53,001 bases of DNA, from contig PNIA01000001.1 of assembly GCA_002877855.1 (NCBI GenBank), positions 1-53,001 on the forward strand, given 5' to 3'. Positions within the stretch are counted from its first letter, which is position 1; every line of letters begins with the position of its first letter. The translations under genes and the position numbers were made by a program. The notes beneath the pieces were generated by a model. It did not search any database, was not told the DNA's origin, and saw nothing but the letters and a program-made list of their open reading frames with translations. Below, piece by piece: positions 27,420-35,541 of the stretch. This DNA is from Caldisphaera sp. GTDB taxonomy: Archaea; Thermoproteota; Thermoprotei_A; Sulfolobales; Acidilobaceae.

Positions 27420-27923
27420 AAACTTGAAATAATAAACTATCTATTTAAGCTTTTCTTTAATTCCAAATTAACCATTGTCGATAGTTTTCAATAGGTCATG
27501 AAGTTTATATTATTTGATATCATTTTATTGTTTCTAATCCTTTCTTAACAGCATTACTTATAAACTTTACAGATAAAAATAAATTAAAGAGTGTCATAAT
27601 GAAGCCGATGAGCAATACGAAGTTGAGAAAGGTACTTAATGAAGCTTCCCATGTCATCGAGGGGAGCTAGTCTCGTAAACAGCATGGGGAGGAAAATAAG
27701 GTGTGGGGATGAGAATTGATATCAAATATTATGAAACACTATGAAAGTTCTACAACCTTATCGTTTATACCCTAAGTTAGATTATAATGAAATAATTAAT
27801 ATTAAAGTGTATACAAAATAAATAATTATTAATTTTTAAAATTATTTTAATAAAATTTATTAACCCTTTAAAAAACTTAATTAAATTGTTTAGAAGTTAA
27901 AAGATAAAGGTATTGGTGAAAAT
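27420..27923. other. Long intergenic region with structured insert
   Basis: About 500 bases separate the divergent membrane protein and FAD oxidoreductase genes. The centre (27590-27720) is richer in G than its surroundings and holds the element listed separately. The rest is very AT-rich. The ATG at 27924 follows GGTGAAAAT, and its promoter must lie to the left. No open frame with a ribosome binding site is seen. Confidence 0.5.
27508..27735 (+). repeat. Small inverted-repeat-bounded element, possible TnpB-end relic
   Basis: An ATTTGATATCA near 27510-27525 is matched by TGATATCAAAT near 27718-27728 in opposite orientation, bounding about 200 bases. Inside, CTTCCCATG (27645-27653) pairs with CATGGGGAG (27683-27691), and an inner CGAG/CTCG stem lies between. 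The CATGGGGAGGAA also recalls CATAGGGAGGAA in the TnpB right-end copies at 30 and 52.7 kb. A TATA-like CTTATAAAC at about 27559 could drive a small RNA. It could be a decayed transposon end or an independent RNA. Confidence 0.35.
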
Positions 27924-28955
27924 ATGAAGATTAAGGTAATAGGGGCAGGATTTGCTGGATTATGGACATCACTATTTCTATTAAAAAAAGGATATAATGT
28001 CGAATTATATGAGCAAAGCTATCCCGGTTACGGGGCTTCCAGTAAGGCTGCAGGAATCTTATCATTTCAAATACCTCTTCAAATAATGGATTATGCTATT
28101 AGATCTGCTAAACTCTATGAAGAATTAAATCATAATCTTTTAAAATGGAAGGAATCTATTTGGATACCAAAAAAAGAAGAATTTAGTTGTGCCTTAAAAA
28201 TTTCTGATTACTTATTAAAAAAAGGCTTTAAAGGGAAAATTGTTGAAAAAGAATTTAATTCTTTTAAAATTAGTGAAAAGGCAATAATAATTGAACAGGC
28301 TGTAATAGATTCTGGTATGGCAGTAAACGAGTTAGCAAATAAAATAGTTGAATTGGGAGGGAATATAATTGGATCAAGGTTTACAAAAGATAAAATAATC
28401 GATGAAAAAAATAATGTTTTAGTTTTGGCTAATGGTTCTTGGATAAAAGAATTGATATATATAAATGGTTTAATAAATTATAAATGCCAAGCATATGATG
28501 TAGAAGGAAAGCAAATTGACAATATAATTGAAGACGACATAAAGGAATATTACTATGTACCAGAATCAAATAATAGAGCAATTATTGGAAATGGAAAAAG
28601 AGTTTTGTTAAAAAAGCCAGAAGATGGATATATAAGCAATATATATGATGCCTATCGCATATTAGAAAAAATTTCTAGTAATTATAATAATGCCCTTGAT
28701 ATGTATCCAGTTTCATCTTGGTCCGCTCCTTGTATCACATCTAACGATGGATTTCCATTAGTAGGAAAAATAAATGAAAATAAATATATAATAACGGCTT
28801 TAAATGGGGCAGGTTTGACTCTCTCTGCAAGCCTTGCTGAATTATTAGCTGATATTATAGAGGGTAAAAAAGAGCAGCCTCTGATCTTTAATCCATTAAG
28901 ATTTAAAGACAATAATCACTATGAAATTAAGGAAGTATTTGAAAATATATGCTAA
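27924..28955 (+). CDS. FAD-dependent oxidoreductase (DAO family)
   Basis: The N-terminus KVIGAGFAGLWTSLFLLKKGYNVELYEQ is the FAD-binding Rossmann motif with the terminal acidic residue. The C-terminal VGKINENKYIITALNGAGLTLSASLAELLAD closes the FAD site, as in D-amino acid and glycine oxidases. The protein has 343 residues. Substrate is probably an amine or amino acid, but it is not set by sequence. ATG with GGTGAAAAT upstream. The gene stands alone on the plus strand ahead of the zinc-finger gene. Confidence 0.85.
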   Translation: MKIKVIGAGFAGLWTSLFLLKKGYNVELYEQSYPGYGASSKAAGILSFQIPLQIMDYAIRSAKLYEELNHNLLKWKESIWIPKKEEFSCALKISDYLLKKGFKGKIVEKEFNSFKISEKAIIIEQAVIDSGMAVNELANKIVELGGNIIGSRFTKDKIIDEKNNVLVLANGSWIKELIYINGLINYKCQAYDVEGKQIDNIIEDDIKEYYYVPESNNRAIIGNGKRVLLKKPEDGYISNIYDAYRILEKISSNYNNALDMYPVSSWSAPCITSNDGFPLVGKINENKYIITALNGAGLTLSASLAELLADIIEGKKEQPLIFNPLRFKDNNHYEIKEVFENIC

Positions 28956-29043
28956 TTTGTAAGAAATATAAAAATTAATTAAAAAGAGTTGTGTAATTTA
29001 AAGTTTAATAACTTTAAAAAGCATAAATAATAGGGTATCAATT

Positions 29044-29355
29044 TTGCCAAGAAGAAATGGATTCGATTCTATAATTGCTGAAAGTGTTGCGAAAATAGCT
29101 AGCGGAATCGAAGATCCTGAAGAATTCAGTTCAAACATATTATCAAATCATGTTATAGAATCTATTAAAAAAGTTGGAATGAATTTAAGGACAACAAGAG
29201 ATGGTATAAATATTTGTTATTTTTGTCAAAAAGGGCCGTTTACTAAGAAAGGCTATTATTTACATCTGATGCGTTCTCATTATCAGAGCTTAATTGATCT
29301 TGTTGAACAGGAGTCTGAAAGGATAGCTTCAATATCGAAAGATGTTGAGTTTTAA
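29044..29355 (+). CDS. Small C2H2 zinc-finger protein
   Basis: The 103-residue protein has one C2H2 finger: CYFCQKGPFTKKGYYLHLMR followed by SH, that is C-x2-C, then two histidines five apart. The N-terminal half is helical and acidic. Single-finger proteins of this size occur throughout Crenarchaeota, and several bind DNA. The start is a TTG with a weak ribosome binding site. The last 113 bases, including the finger's histidines, overlap the convergent gene at 29243. Confidence 0.75.
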   Translation: MPRRNGFDSIIAESVAKIASGIEDPEEFSSNILSNHVIESIKKVGMNLRTTRDGINICYFCQKGPFTKKGYYLHLMRSHYQSLIDLVEQESERIASISKDVEF

Positions 29356-29821
29356 TTATTCTCCTATCCCTATCGGTTTCTAAAATAACAAGCTCGATAT
29401 CATCGCTTGCCTTTAATGGACCATCATATATATAAATATCGTCTGTAATGTCTGTCCATTCAATATCGTTATCCTTTAACACAAAATACGCTTCATTACT
29501 CGCCTTGAATTTATCCTTTCTAATTATTCCAACTCTCAATAGCTTAGAAGGTAAGTTATACAATAGCCTAGTGTTTCTATCTTTAATGCCATCAGCTAAT
29601 ACATATTTTGTTTCAAGAGACTCTATCGTTACTATAAAGAATTCACTTTTTCTTTTCTTATTTTTTTCCTCACCTATCTTATATAATGTATTTAATGGAT
29701 CTCCTTTTGATTCCATTTCTTCTGTGTCAATTATTTTCATTATTTCAAAAGACAAGTCTTTTAAATCCAAGATTTCTCTTTTAAACCAATTTACAGTTAT
29801 CTTTAGTTTTTGATCGCTCAT
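29243..29821 (-). CDS. Conserved-looking protein of unknown function
   Basis: This 192-residue open frame has normal codon use and charged, mixed alpha/beta composition (for example FFIVTIESLETKYVLADGIKD and EAYFVLKDNDIEWTDI). I do not recognise the family. Its start ATG at 29821 has no strong GGTGA upstream but follows GAGGGTTAATC. The last 37 codons overlap the 3' end of the zinc-finger gene in the opposite direction and look like a poorly conserved tail, so the real protein may matter only up to about residue 155. Confidence 0.6.
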   Translation of the reverse strand: MSDQKLKITVNWFKREILDLKDLSFEIMKIIDTEEMESKGDPLNTLYKIGEEKNKKRKSEFFIVTIESLETKYVLADGIKDRNTRLLYNLPSKLLRVGIIRKDKFKASNEAYFVLKDNDIEWTDITDDIYIYDGPLKASDDIELVILETDRDRRIIKTQHLSILKLSFQTPVQQDQLSSDNENASDVNNSLS

Positions 29822-29945
29822 TTTTGATTAACCCTCTTATTATTAGTATTTGAAAATTTAAATATGAAACGGCTCTTCTTTATAAGAAAAGTAAAATGAT
29901 ATGGTAAATTAAGCAACAAACCTCGTCTTTTAATCAGGGTAAAGC

Positions 29946-30192
29946 CTTTAAGGTTTGTTTTAAAAATAATTAGATAAGCAATAGCCATAAAGGGTATTCT
30001 TCACAGGGAAGTGAAGTAAGCCTCTACTCGTTATCAAATTAAAAAAGGAGGGTGAGATTTCTTCCTTAGGTCAAATAAAAATGAGGAGTTGGAGTAACTT
30101 TACTTCCACATAGGGAGGAATCAAGTATCATAAAGGGAAGTAACCTTTAAGACCTTAGGAACCCTTGCTCTTCAAGGCAGGATAGAGGTCAG
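29946..30192 (+). mobile_element. Decayed TnpB-element right end with omegaRNA-like region (copy A)
   Basis: This stretch is about 80% similar by eye to 38813-39054. It holds TAAGCCTCTACTCGTTA, then AAAAAAGGAGGGTGAGATTT, ATGAGGAGTTGGAGTAAC, CATAGGGAGGAATCAAG and AGACCTTAGGAACCC, closing with CTCTTCAAGGCAGGATAGAG and GTCAG. One frame reads KEGEISSLGQIKMRSWSNFT before a stop, which matches the C-terminal peptides in the other copies. The closing hairpin-plus-GGTCA pattern is that of IS200/IS605 and IS607 right ends, where the omegaRNA guide scaffold is encoded. No intact tnpB remains. Confidence 0.7.
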
Positions 30193-30441
30193 AGTAGACT
30201 ATTCATAATAATGCTATGCCATGCATTTCATTAGCACAAGGTTAACTAAAGTCGTAAATTTTTTTAAGGAATTTGTTAATAATATTTTGTTGTTAAAACT
30301 GTTTAAAGTTAATTGTATAACCATGCTATAAAGATTATGATTTGCTGTTAGTTATTAATTCCCACTTTAAATCTTATTAAATAACTACAGTTTATTATAT
30401 ATTCCCTCGTGTACATATGTATTCAGTTGGTGAAGATATAT

Positions 30442-31656
30442 ATGTCAAATAGCCCTCCAATATTAGATATGCAACCAAAGATTTATCTTATAGAAGGAGA
30501 AAGTGCATTTACTTACCTTCCAATAATTAGAAAATTAGAAAATCAAGGGAAAAAAGTAATTAGTTTTGGTATTGGTCAGCCTGATTTTCCAACCCCTGAT
30601 CATATAAAAAATGCGGCTAAAGCCGCTTTGGATGATAACTTTACAGGCTATACTGAGACACAAGGTATTCCTGAGCTGAGAGAAGCTGTGTCAAATTATT
30701 TAAATACAAGATATGGATCAGATGTAAAAGGCGAAGAAGTAATAATTACACCTGGTTCAAAGACAGCAATCTTTATGGCAACTAGCGCTTACATCAGACC
30801 TAATGATGAAGCAATAATAATTGAACCAAGCTACTATGCATATTCTCAAGTAGTAAAAATGTTTGGTGGGGTTCCTAAATATGTTCCTTTGGAATTTAAT
30901 CCAAATAAGGGATTTAATCTAAATGTAGAGAAAATAGAAGAGGCTATAAATAAGAGAACTAGAATGATATTTATTAATAATCCACATAATCCAACTGGAG
31001 CCGTTTATAGTCCATCCCAACTTGATTACTTAATAGAAATAGCCAAAAAGAAAAATATTATTGTTGTGGCAGATGAAATCTATGATAATTTGATTTATGA
31101 AGGCAAATTTAAAAGCTTAATAAGTTATCCAGATTGGAGAGACAATCTAATTTATATTAACGGTTTTTCCAAAACATTTTCAATGACCGGATGGAGACTA
31201 GCGTATTTGGTTGTAAGAAAAGAAGTTATACCAAGATTTAACGATTTAGCCGTTTCTATTTATAGTTGTGCAACTTCTTTTGTGCAAAAAGCTGGAGTTA
31301 TTGCTTTAAATGGTGATTGGACTCCAATAAAGAAGATGGCTGAAGAGTTTAATGAAAGGAGAAAGGTGTTATATGAAATCATAAGGAAAGCTTCTGGATT
31401 TGAAACATATATGCCAACTGGAGCATTTTATATGTTTCCAAGGGTTACCAATTTATTAAAGAGATTAAATGTAAATGTAAAAGATTTTGTAAATATTTTA
31501 CTTGAAAAAACAGGAGTTTTAGTGTTACCAGGCGATACATTTCCAGATAAATTTGGAAAGGATTTTGTGAGGATTAGTTATGCCACCAGCATGGAATCTA
31601 TAAAGGAAGGTGCAGAAAGAATAGTTGATTTTGCTAAAGAGATATTTTCTAAATAA
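30442..31656 (+). CDS. Class I aminotransferase (aspartate aminotransferase-like)
   Basis: This PLP enzyme (404 aa) has the N-terminal GIGQPDFPTPDH, the NNPHNPTGAVY segment, and the PLP lysine in SKTFSMTGWRLAY near residue 242. RISYAT holds the carboxylate-binding arginine near the end. These point to the Igamma aspartate or related aminotransferase group of thermophiles, which moves amino groups between amino acids and 2-oxoglutarate. I start at ATG 30442 because GGTGA lies eight bases upstream. An earlier ATG at 30409 has none. Confidence 0.93.
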   Translation: MSNSPPILDMQPKIYLIEGESAFTYLPIIRKLENQGKKVISFGIGQPDFPTPDHIKNAAKAALDDNFTGYTETQGIPELREAVSNYLNTRYGSDVKGEEVIITPGSKTAIFMATSAYIRPNDEAIIIEPSYYAYSQVVKMFGGVPKYVPLEFNPNKGFNLNVEKIEEAINKRTRMIFINNPHNPTGAVYSPSQLDYLIEIAKKKNIIVVADEIYDNLIYEGKFKSLISYPDWRDNLIYINGFSKTFSMTGWRLAYLVVRKEVIPRFNDLAVSIYSCATSFVQKAGVIALNGDWTPIKKMAEEFNERRKVLYEIIRKASGFETYMPTGAFYMFPRVTNLLKRLNVNVKDFVNILLEKTGVLVLPGDTFPDKFGKDFVRISYATSMESIKEGAERIVDFAKEIFSK

Positions 31657-31676
31657 TTTTTATTAAGGTGTAGTTT

Positions 31677-32498
31677 TTGAAAGAAATAGGCATAATATCA
31701 GATTTTGGATATGGATTTTATTCAGGAATAATGAAGGGAGTAATAAAAAATATAGCAAAAGATATCGATATAATAGAAATAGATAATAATGTACCAAGTT
31801 TCTCTGTAATTTCTGGCTCTTACATATTATATACAACATATAGATATATGCCAAAAAATTCAATAATTTTGTCTGTTGTAGATCCCGGTGTGGGAACAAA
31901 TAGAAAGGCAATAATTGTAAAAACTAGAAATTATGAGTTTGTTTCTCCAGACAATGGATTAATATATGAAGCAGCATTAGAAGATGGCATGTTAGATATA
32001 TATCAAATTCTGTTATTTGAACTTAGAAAGTATCTAGAAACAAAATATGAATTTTTTAAAAACAATAAATTTTCGTATACTTTTCATGGTAGAGATGTCT
32101 TTGCACCAACAGTTGCATTATTGGCCAATGAAGAAAATATAGAAAGATTTACCAAAAGGATAAATATAAATGATATAGTTAAATTAAGATTAAGAGATTT
32201 TTCTAGGGTTGGAAATTTAATAAAATTAAATGTTATTTATATAGATAAGTTTGGAAATGTGGTATTAAGTTCTAAATTTAATGATTTAAAATTAAGATAT
32301 GGAGAAAACATAATAATAAAAGTTAATGGCTTAGAAAGAAATGCATTAGTTGGTAAAAGATTTGCGGATGTAAAAAAGGGAGAACTCATATTATATGAAA
32401 ATAGCTTTGGTTTTGCAGAAATAGCAGAAAATCAGGGAAATGCATCTAAAACATTAAACGTAAATTTTGGTCAAAATATTTCATTCCTAAGCCTTTAA
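31677..32498 (+). CDS. SAM hydroxide adenosyltransferase (DUF62 family)
   Basis: The protein has 273 residues and the family's three signatures: the N-terminal SDFGYGFYSG, VDPGVGTNRKAIIVKT near 67, and FHGRDVFAPTVALLA near 135. Members close to fluorinase fold use water to split S-adenosylmethionine into adenosine and methionine; the role in archaea is not settled. The TTG start follows AAGGTG. It lies 20 bases after the aminotransferase gene and may share its message. Confidence 0.9.
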   Translation: MKEIGIISDFGYGFYSGIMKGVIKNIAKDIDIIEIDNNVPSFSVISGSYILYTTYRYMPKNSIILSVVDPGVGTNRKAIIVKTRNYEFVSPDNGLIYEAALEDGMLDIYQILLFELRKYLETKYEFFKNNKFSYTFHGRDVFAPTVALLANEENIERFTKRININDIVKLRLRDFSRVGNLIKLNVIYIDKFGNVVLSSKFNDLKLRYGENIIIKVNGLERNALVGKRFADVKKGELILYENSFGFAEIAENQGNASKTLNVNFGQNISFLSL

Positions 32499-32565
32499 TT
32501 ATAATGTTTAATTAATGTCAATCTATTAAAAAGTTAATATATTGTTGGCATTCAAATTATTGCAA

Positions 32566-33237
32566 TTAACTTTTGTGAGTTCTTTTTGAGATGCTCCACT
32601 TAATTACCTTAATTATCGTAGAAAAATTCATATACTTAATTGTTGGCCTACAGTTTCCTTCTTTTATTGATTTTATGATGCTTTCTGGATCGCAGTTTTT
32701 TGATTCTATAATTGTTGGTGATGTACCAAGTTCTTGAATTATATGAGCATCACTACCACTAGTTTTAGGCTTTTTATATTTTTCAGCAAAATCTATGGCT
32801 GGCTTGTTTAAAAATAGAATACCTCTAGGATTCCAAACCTCTATTGCATCGAAATCACTTGGATTTTTCTTCATATAGAAACCTATGCTTTTCCTTCCTA
32901 CATGAAATGGATGAGCGGCAATGGTTATACAATTATTATACTTTGCCCACTCATGCAACTCATGAGGATCTCTTGGTGGTTCTTCATAGGGTAACTTAGC
33001 ACATAATACTAGCACATCCCCTTTATAAGTTCTTACTTCATTAGCTGGAATCACGCTCAAATTCAAATCCAACTTTTTAGCTGCTTCAATAGCTATTGCC
33101 GATCCTCTAAATGTATTATGATCAGATAAGGCTATTGCCGAAAGACCTAAATAAACAGCTCTTAATAAAATTTCTTCTGGAGTGGGTTTACCATCACTAA
33201 TTGAGCTGTGCGAATGAAGCTCAGCAATGCATGGCAA
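32566..33237 (-). CDS. PHP-domain phosphoesterase
   Basis: The N-terminus IAELHSHSSISDGKPTP gives the H8/H10 metal pair. LSDHNTFRGS near 37, AAHPFH near 120 and GSDAH near 175 supply the other ligands. This 223-residue stand-alone PHP protein is likely a metal-dependent phosphatase, in the group with nucleoside 3',5'-bisphosphate or similar activity. The ATG at 33237 has no strong ribosome binding site. It is divergent from the small RNA and glycosyltransferase. Confidence 0.88.
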   Translation of the reverse strand: MPCIAELHSHSSISDGKPTPEEILLRAVYLGLSAIALSDHNTFRGSAIAIEAAKKLDLNLSVIPANEVRTYKGDVLVLCAKLPYEEPPRDPHELHEWAKYNNCITIAAHPFHVGRKSIGFYMKKNPSDFDAIEVWNPRGILFLNKPAIDFAEKYKKPKTSGSDAHIIQELGTSPTIIESKNCDPESIIKSIKEGNCRPTIKYMNFSTIIKVIKWSISKRTHKS

Positions 33238-33282
33238 TTTTATTACCTATTTATTATTACTGAATAAAGTTCTTATTCTTAT

Positions 33283-33292
33283 TAATATATAA
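33283..33292 (+). promoter_or_regulatory. TATA box of the box C/D sRNA
   Basis: TAATATATAA is a good archaeal TATA element. A start about 25 bases downstream falls at 33314-33318, right before the C box of the RNA at 33322. That agreement supports separate transcription of the sRNA. Confidence 0.5.
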
Positions 33293-33316
33293 CCTTTTTT
33301 ACTTAATATCTATTCT

Positions 33317-33383
33317 CTAATATGATGAAGAAATTGCTTTACTGAGCAAAATGCAATGAAGATTGGACTCGATTGCTGAAACA
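33317..33383 (+). ncRNA. Box C/D guide sRNA candidate
   Basis: All four boxes are in order: C ATGATGA (33322-33328), D' CTGA (33342-33345), C' ATGAAGA (33356-33362, one change), D CTGA (33376-33379). The two guides are 13 bases each (33329-33341 and 33363-33375), and D' to C' is 10 bases. This is the size and layout of archaeal 2'-O-methylation guides bound by L7Ae, Nop5 and fibrillarin. Under the N+5 rule the D' guide would mark a G within UAAAGCAAUUUCU and the D guide a C within CAAUCGAGUCCAA. I could not check rRNA or tRNA targets. Confidence 0.72.
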
Positions 33384-33453
33384 CAAGTCTATAACATTTA
33401 ATTTATTTTTTCTCTCGAGGAAACCGGTGAGAATAGGTCTAAGGGTAAATGCT

Positions 33454-34590
33454 ATGGAAATAGTATCAACAATAATAAAGGCTTTTATAATAATAATTTC
33501 ATTATCTATAGTAGCAATATTTTTGTATGGAATTAAGAATATAGTTAAAAGCATGAAATCCTTTATTAATATAGAAAAATATGATGGTAAGAAAAGTAAG
33601 GTTTCTATAGTAATACCAGCTAGGAATGAGGAGAAAAACCTAGAAGATATGTTGTTTAGCATGACAAGAATTAAGAATGAAATAATAGACAAAATTATTT
33701 TAGTAAATGATAGGAGCACTGATCTTACAGAAGAAATAATAAAAAAATATATGAATCTTGATAAAAGAATCGAGTTAATTAGCATTTCGAATCTACCCAA
33801 ATCATGGTTTCCAAAACCATATGCACTATATTTGGCAACTAGGAAAGTACCTATCGGTGATGTCATATTATTTTTAGATGCTGATGTTAAAGGGGATTAC
33901 GATAAAATTGTAGATATTTCTTCAAGAACAAAGGAAGGACAAATAATTTCATTTGTTCCTTATTTTTATTGTAATAAATTTTATTGTTATACATCACAAT
34001 CTCTCTTATCAGCTTTAATGGTTGGTTATTTCGGATACAACAGAACTATAAATAAAAATGATAGGTTTGGCTTATTATTTGGTTGCTGCTTTTCTATAAG
34101 GCCATATACATATAATGAAATAGGTAGTCATGCATCAGTAAAAAAAGAGCTTGTTGAAGATAAACAATTAGCTACTAATGCAAAATCTAAGAATGTTAGA
34201 ATTTTGTATGTAGATAGTAGAAAATTTATATATACAAAATCTTGGGATAATTACTATAGCATAAAAAATTTATTATCTAGATTATTTTATGACTATGCAA
34301 AAAATATCAAATCAATTAGCTTTTATCTATTGTTTATTGGGCTTCTTTTACTATTTTATTTTCCCTATATTTTTATCCCTCTTTTAATATTTAAGCAATT
34401 ATTCTTAAGTATGATTGTTCTAATATCGTTTTTTATAGAGAATATATTTATTTACATAGGAGGGCTAACAAACAATATAAGAAAACCTTATAGCTTATTA
34501 TATTTTATCTCGGCTTATATTTTATTGATAGCTCTATTAGAATCTAAGTATAGGGGCGTTGTGTGGAAGGGGACAAGTTATAAGCTATAG
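33454..34590 (+). CDS. Membrane glycosyltransferase, family 2
   Basis: One N-terminal membrane helix is followed by a GT-A domain with KVSIVIPARNEEKNL, VNDRSTDLTEEI and the DxD motif FLDADVKGD. Three or four membrane helices follow from about residue 275 on. The arrangement resembles CrtQ-like enzymes that add sugars to lipids or carotenoids. The sugar is unknown. Longer in-frame starts at 33373 and 33427 exist, but the first would sit inside the C/D sRNA. I take the ATG at 33454 (378 aa). The 3' end overlaps the phosphatase gene by six bases. Confidence 0.82.
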   Translation: MEIVSTIIKAFIIIISLSIVAIFLYGIKNIVKSMKSFINIEKYDGKKSKVSIVIPARNEEKNLEDMLFSMTRIKNEIIDKIILVNDRSTDLTEEIIKKYMNLDKRIELISISNLPKSWFPKPYALYLATRKVPIGDVILFLDADVKGDYDKIVDISSRTKEGQIISFVPYFYCNKFYCYTSQSLLSALMVGYFGYNRTINKNDRFGLLFGCCFSIRPYTYNEIGSHASVKKELVEDKQLATNAKSKNVRILYVDSRKFIYTKSWDNYYSIKNLLSRLFYDYAKNIKSISFYLLFIGLLLLFYFPYIFIPLLIFKQLFLSMIVLISFFIENIFIYIGGLTNNIRKPYSLLYFISAYILLIALLESKYRGVVWKGTSYKL

Positions 34591-35469
34591 TTCAATAAAT
34601 TTGATTGAATCTTTATATAATATTAGGCTTCCTGACCTGCCTACGTGATATCTGCTAGAAAATACTGTTATAACGGATCCTTCCATTGTATCATAATAAA
34701 ATTCTTTATTATTAGGAACCTTATTTATATATGTACCATCAGCTTTCCATATATGTACTCCATCTACAACTTCATGACCTCTTATTATTAATTTTAAATT
34801 ATTTTCTTTTAAAAACTTATTCCATGCATATCTCCCATAATAATAAACACCTTCGCCTCTAACATTGTTGTTTTCAAACCATTTTACATATCCGTCTGGA
34901 TCATTCCATAGCATCTGAAAAATAATTTTATTTTCTAAATTTAGATATTCATTACTTAATTTAATATTTTTCAATGAATTTAAATAGTCAATTTTTAAAC
35001 TTAAGCTCTTATTTTTGCAATCAATGCATGGAATTCCTCCATGAACAAAAAATATCTTATCGTTATTTACTGAAATGGAAAGGGATGAGTATATTTGTCT
35101 TAAATAATTTATAGATTCCTTTCCAAGCTTTGATAGTATTTCATCATAAAAACCATAGTATTGGTTCATCTCTATGCTTTCATGATTACCTCTTAAAATA
35201 AATATTTTATTCGGTTCTTCGTTATAAAGCCTTAGTATTTCCTCTAATACTTCTAATCCTTCGTATCCTCTATCAACATAATCCCCCAAAAGTACCGCTA
35301 TTTTAATTCCATACTCATCTAAAATTTCTTCAAATCTTTCAACTACATCATAATATCCATGAATATCTCCTATAACTAATATAGGGTAATCATCTCTCAA
35401 GTTAATGTGAATTGGGCTTTTTGCTTGCTTTTCTATTGCATTTTCTACTATTTTTTTAAATTCCAGCAT
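34585..35469 (-). CDS. PPP-family serine/threonine protein phosphatase
   Basis: The three PPP metal motifs are seen in order: GDIHGYY (34-40), GDYVDRGYEG (62-71) and RGNHES (93-98), followed by HGG and RGHE further on. At 294 residues it matches the archaeal PP1/2A-like protein phosphatases, which remove phosphate from serine and threonine using Mn. It is a plausible counterpart of protein kinases in this genome, such as the RIO1 and kinase-like genes here. ATG with GGGGGAGA upstream. Confidence 0.93.
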   Translation of the reverse strand: MLEFKKIVENAIEKQAKSPIHINLRDDYPILVIGDIHGYYDVVERFEEILDEYGIKIAVLLGDYVDRGYEGLEVLEEILRLYNEEPNKIFILRGNHESIEMNQYYGFYDEILSKLGKESINYLRQIYSSLSISVNNDKIFFVHGGIPCIDCKNKSLSLKIDYLNSLKNIKLSNEYLNLENKIIFQMLWNDPDGYVKWFENNNVRGEGVYYYGRYAWNKFLKENNLKLIIRGHEVVDGVHIWKADGTYINKVPNNKEFYYDTMEGSVITVFSSRYHVGRSGSLILYKDSIKFIEL

Positions 35470-35541
35470 TTATTTTCTCCCCCTTCATTTATTATTTTAA
35501 AATAGCAATTTAACTTTATATTTATTTTTAAATTATTAAAT

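Noticed and set aside
33339..33866. 175-residue minus-strand open frame
   Set aside because: It is the antisense shadow of the glycosyltransferase gene, has the Ile/Ser/Phe-rich composition of a shadow and no ribosome binding site.
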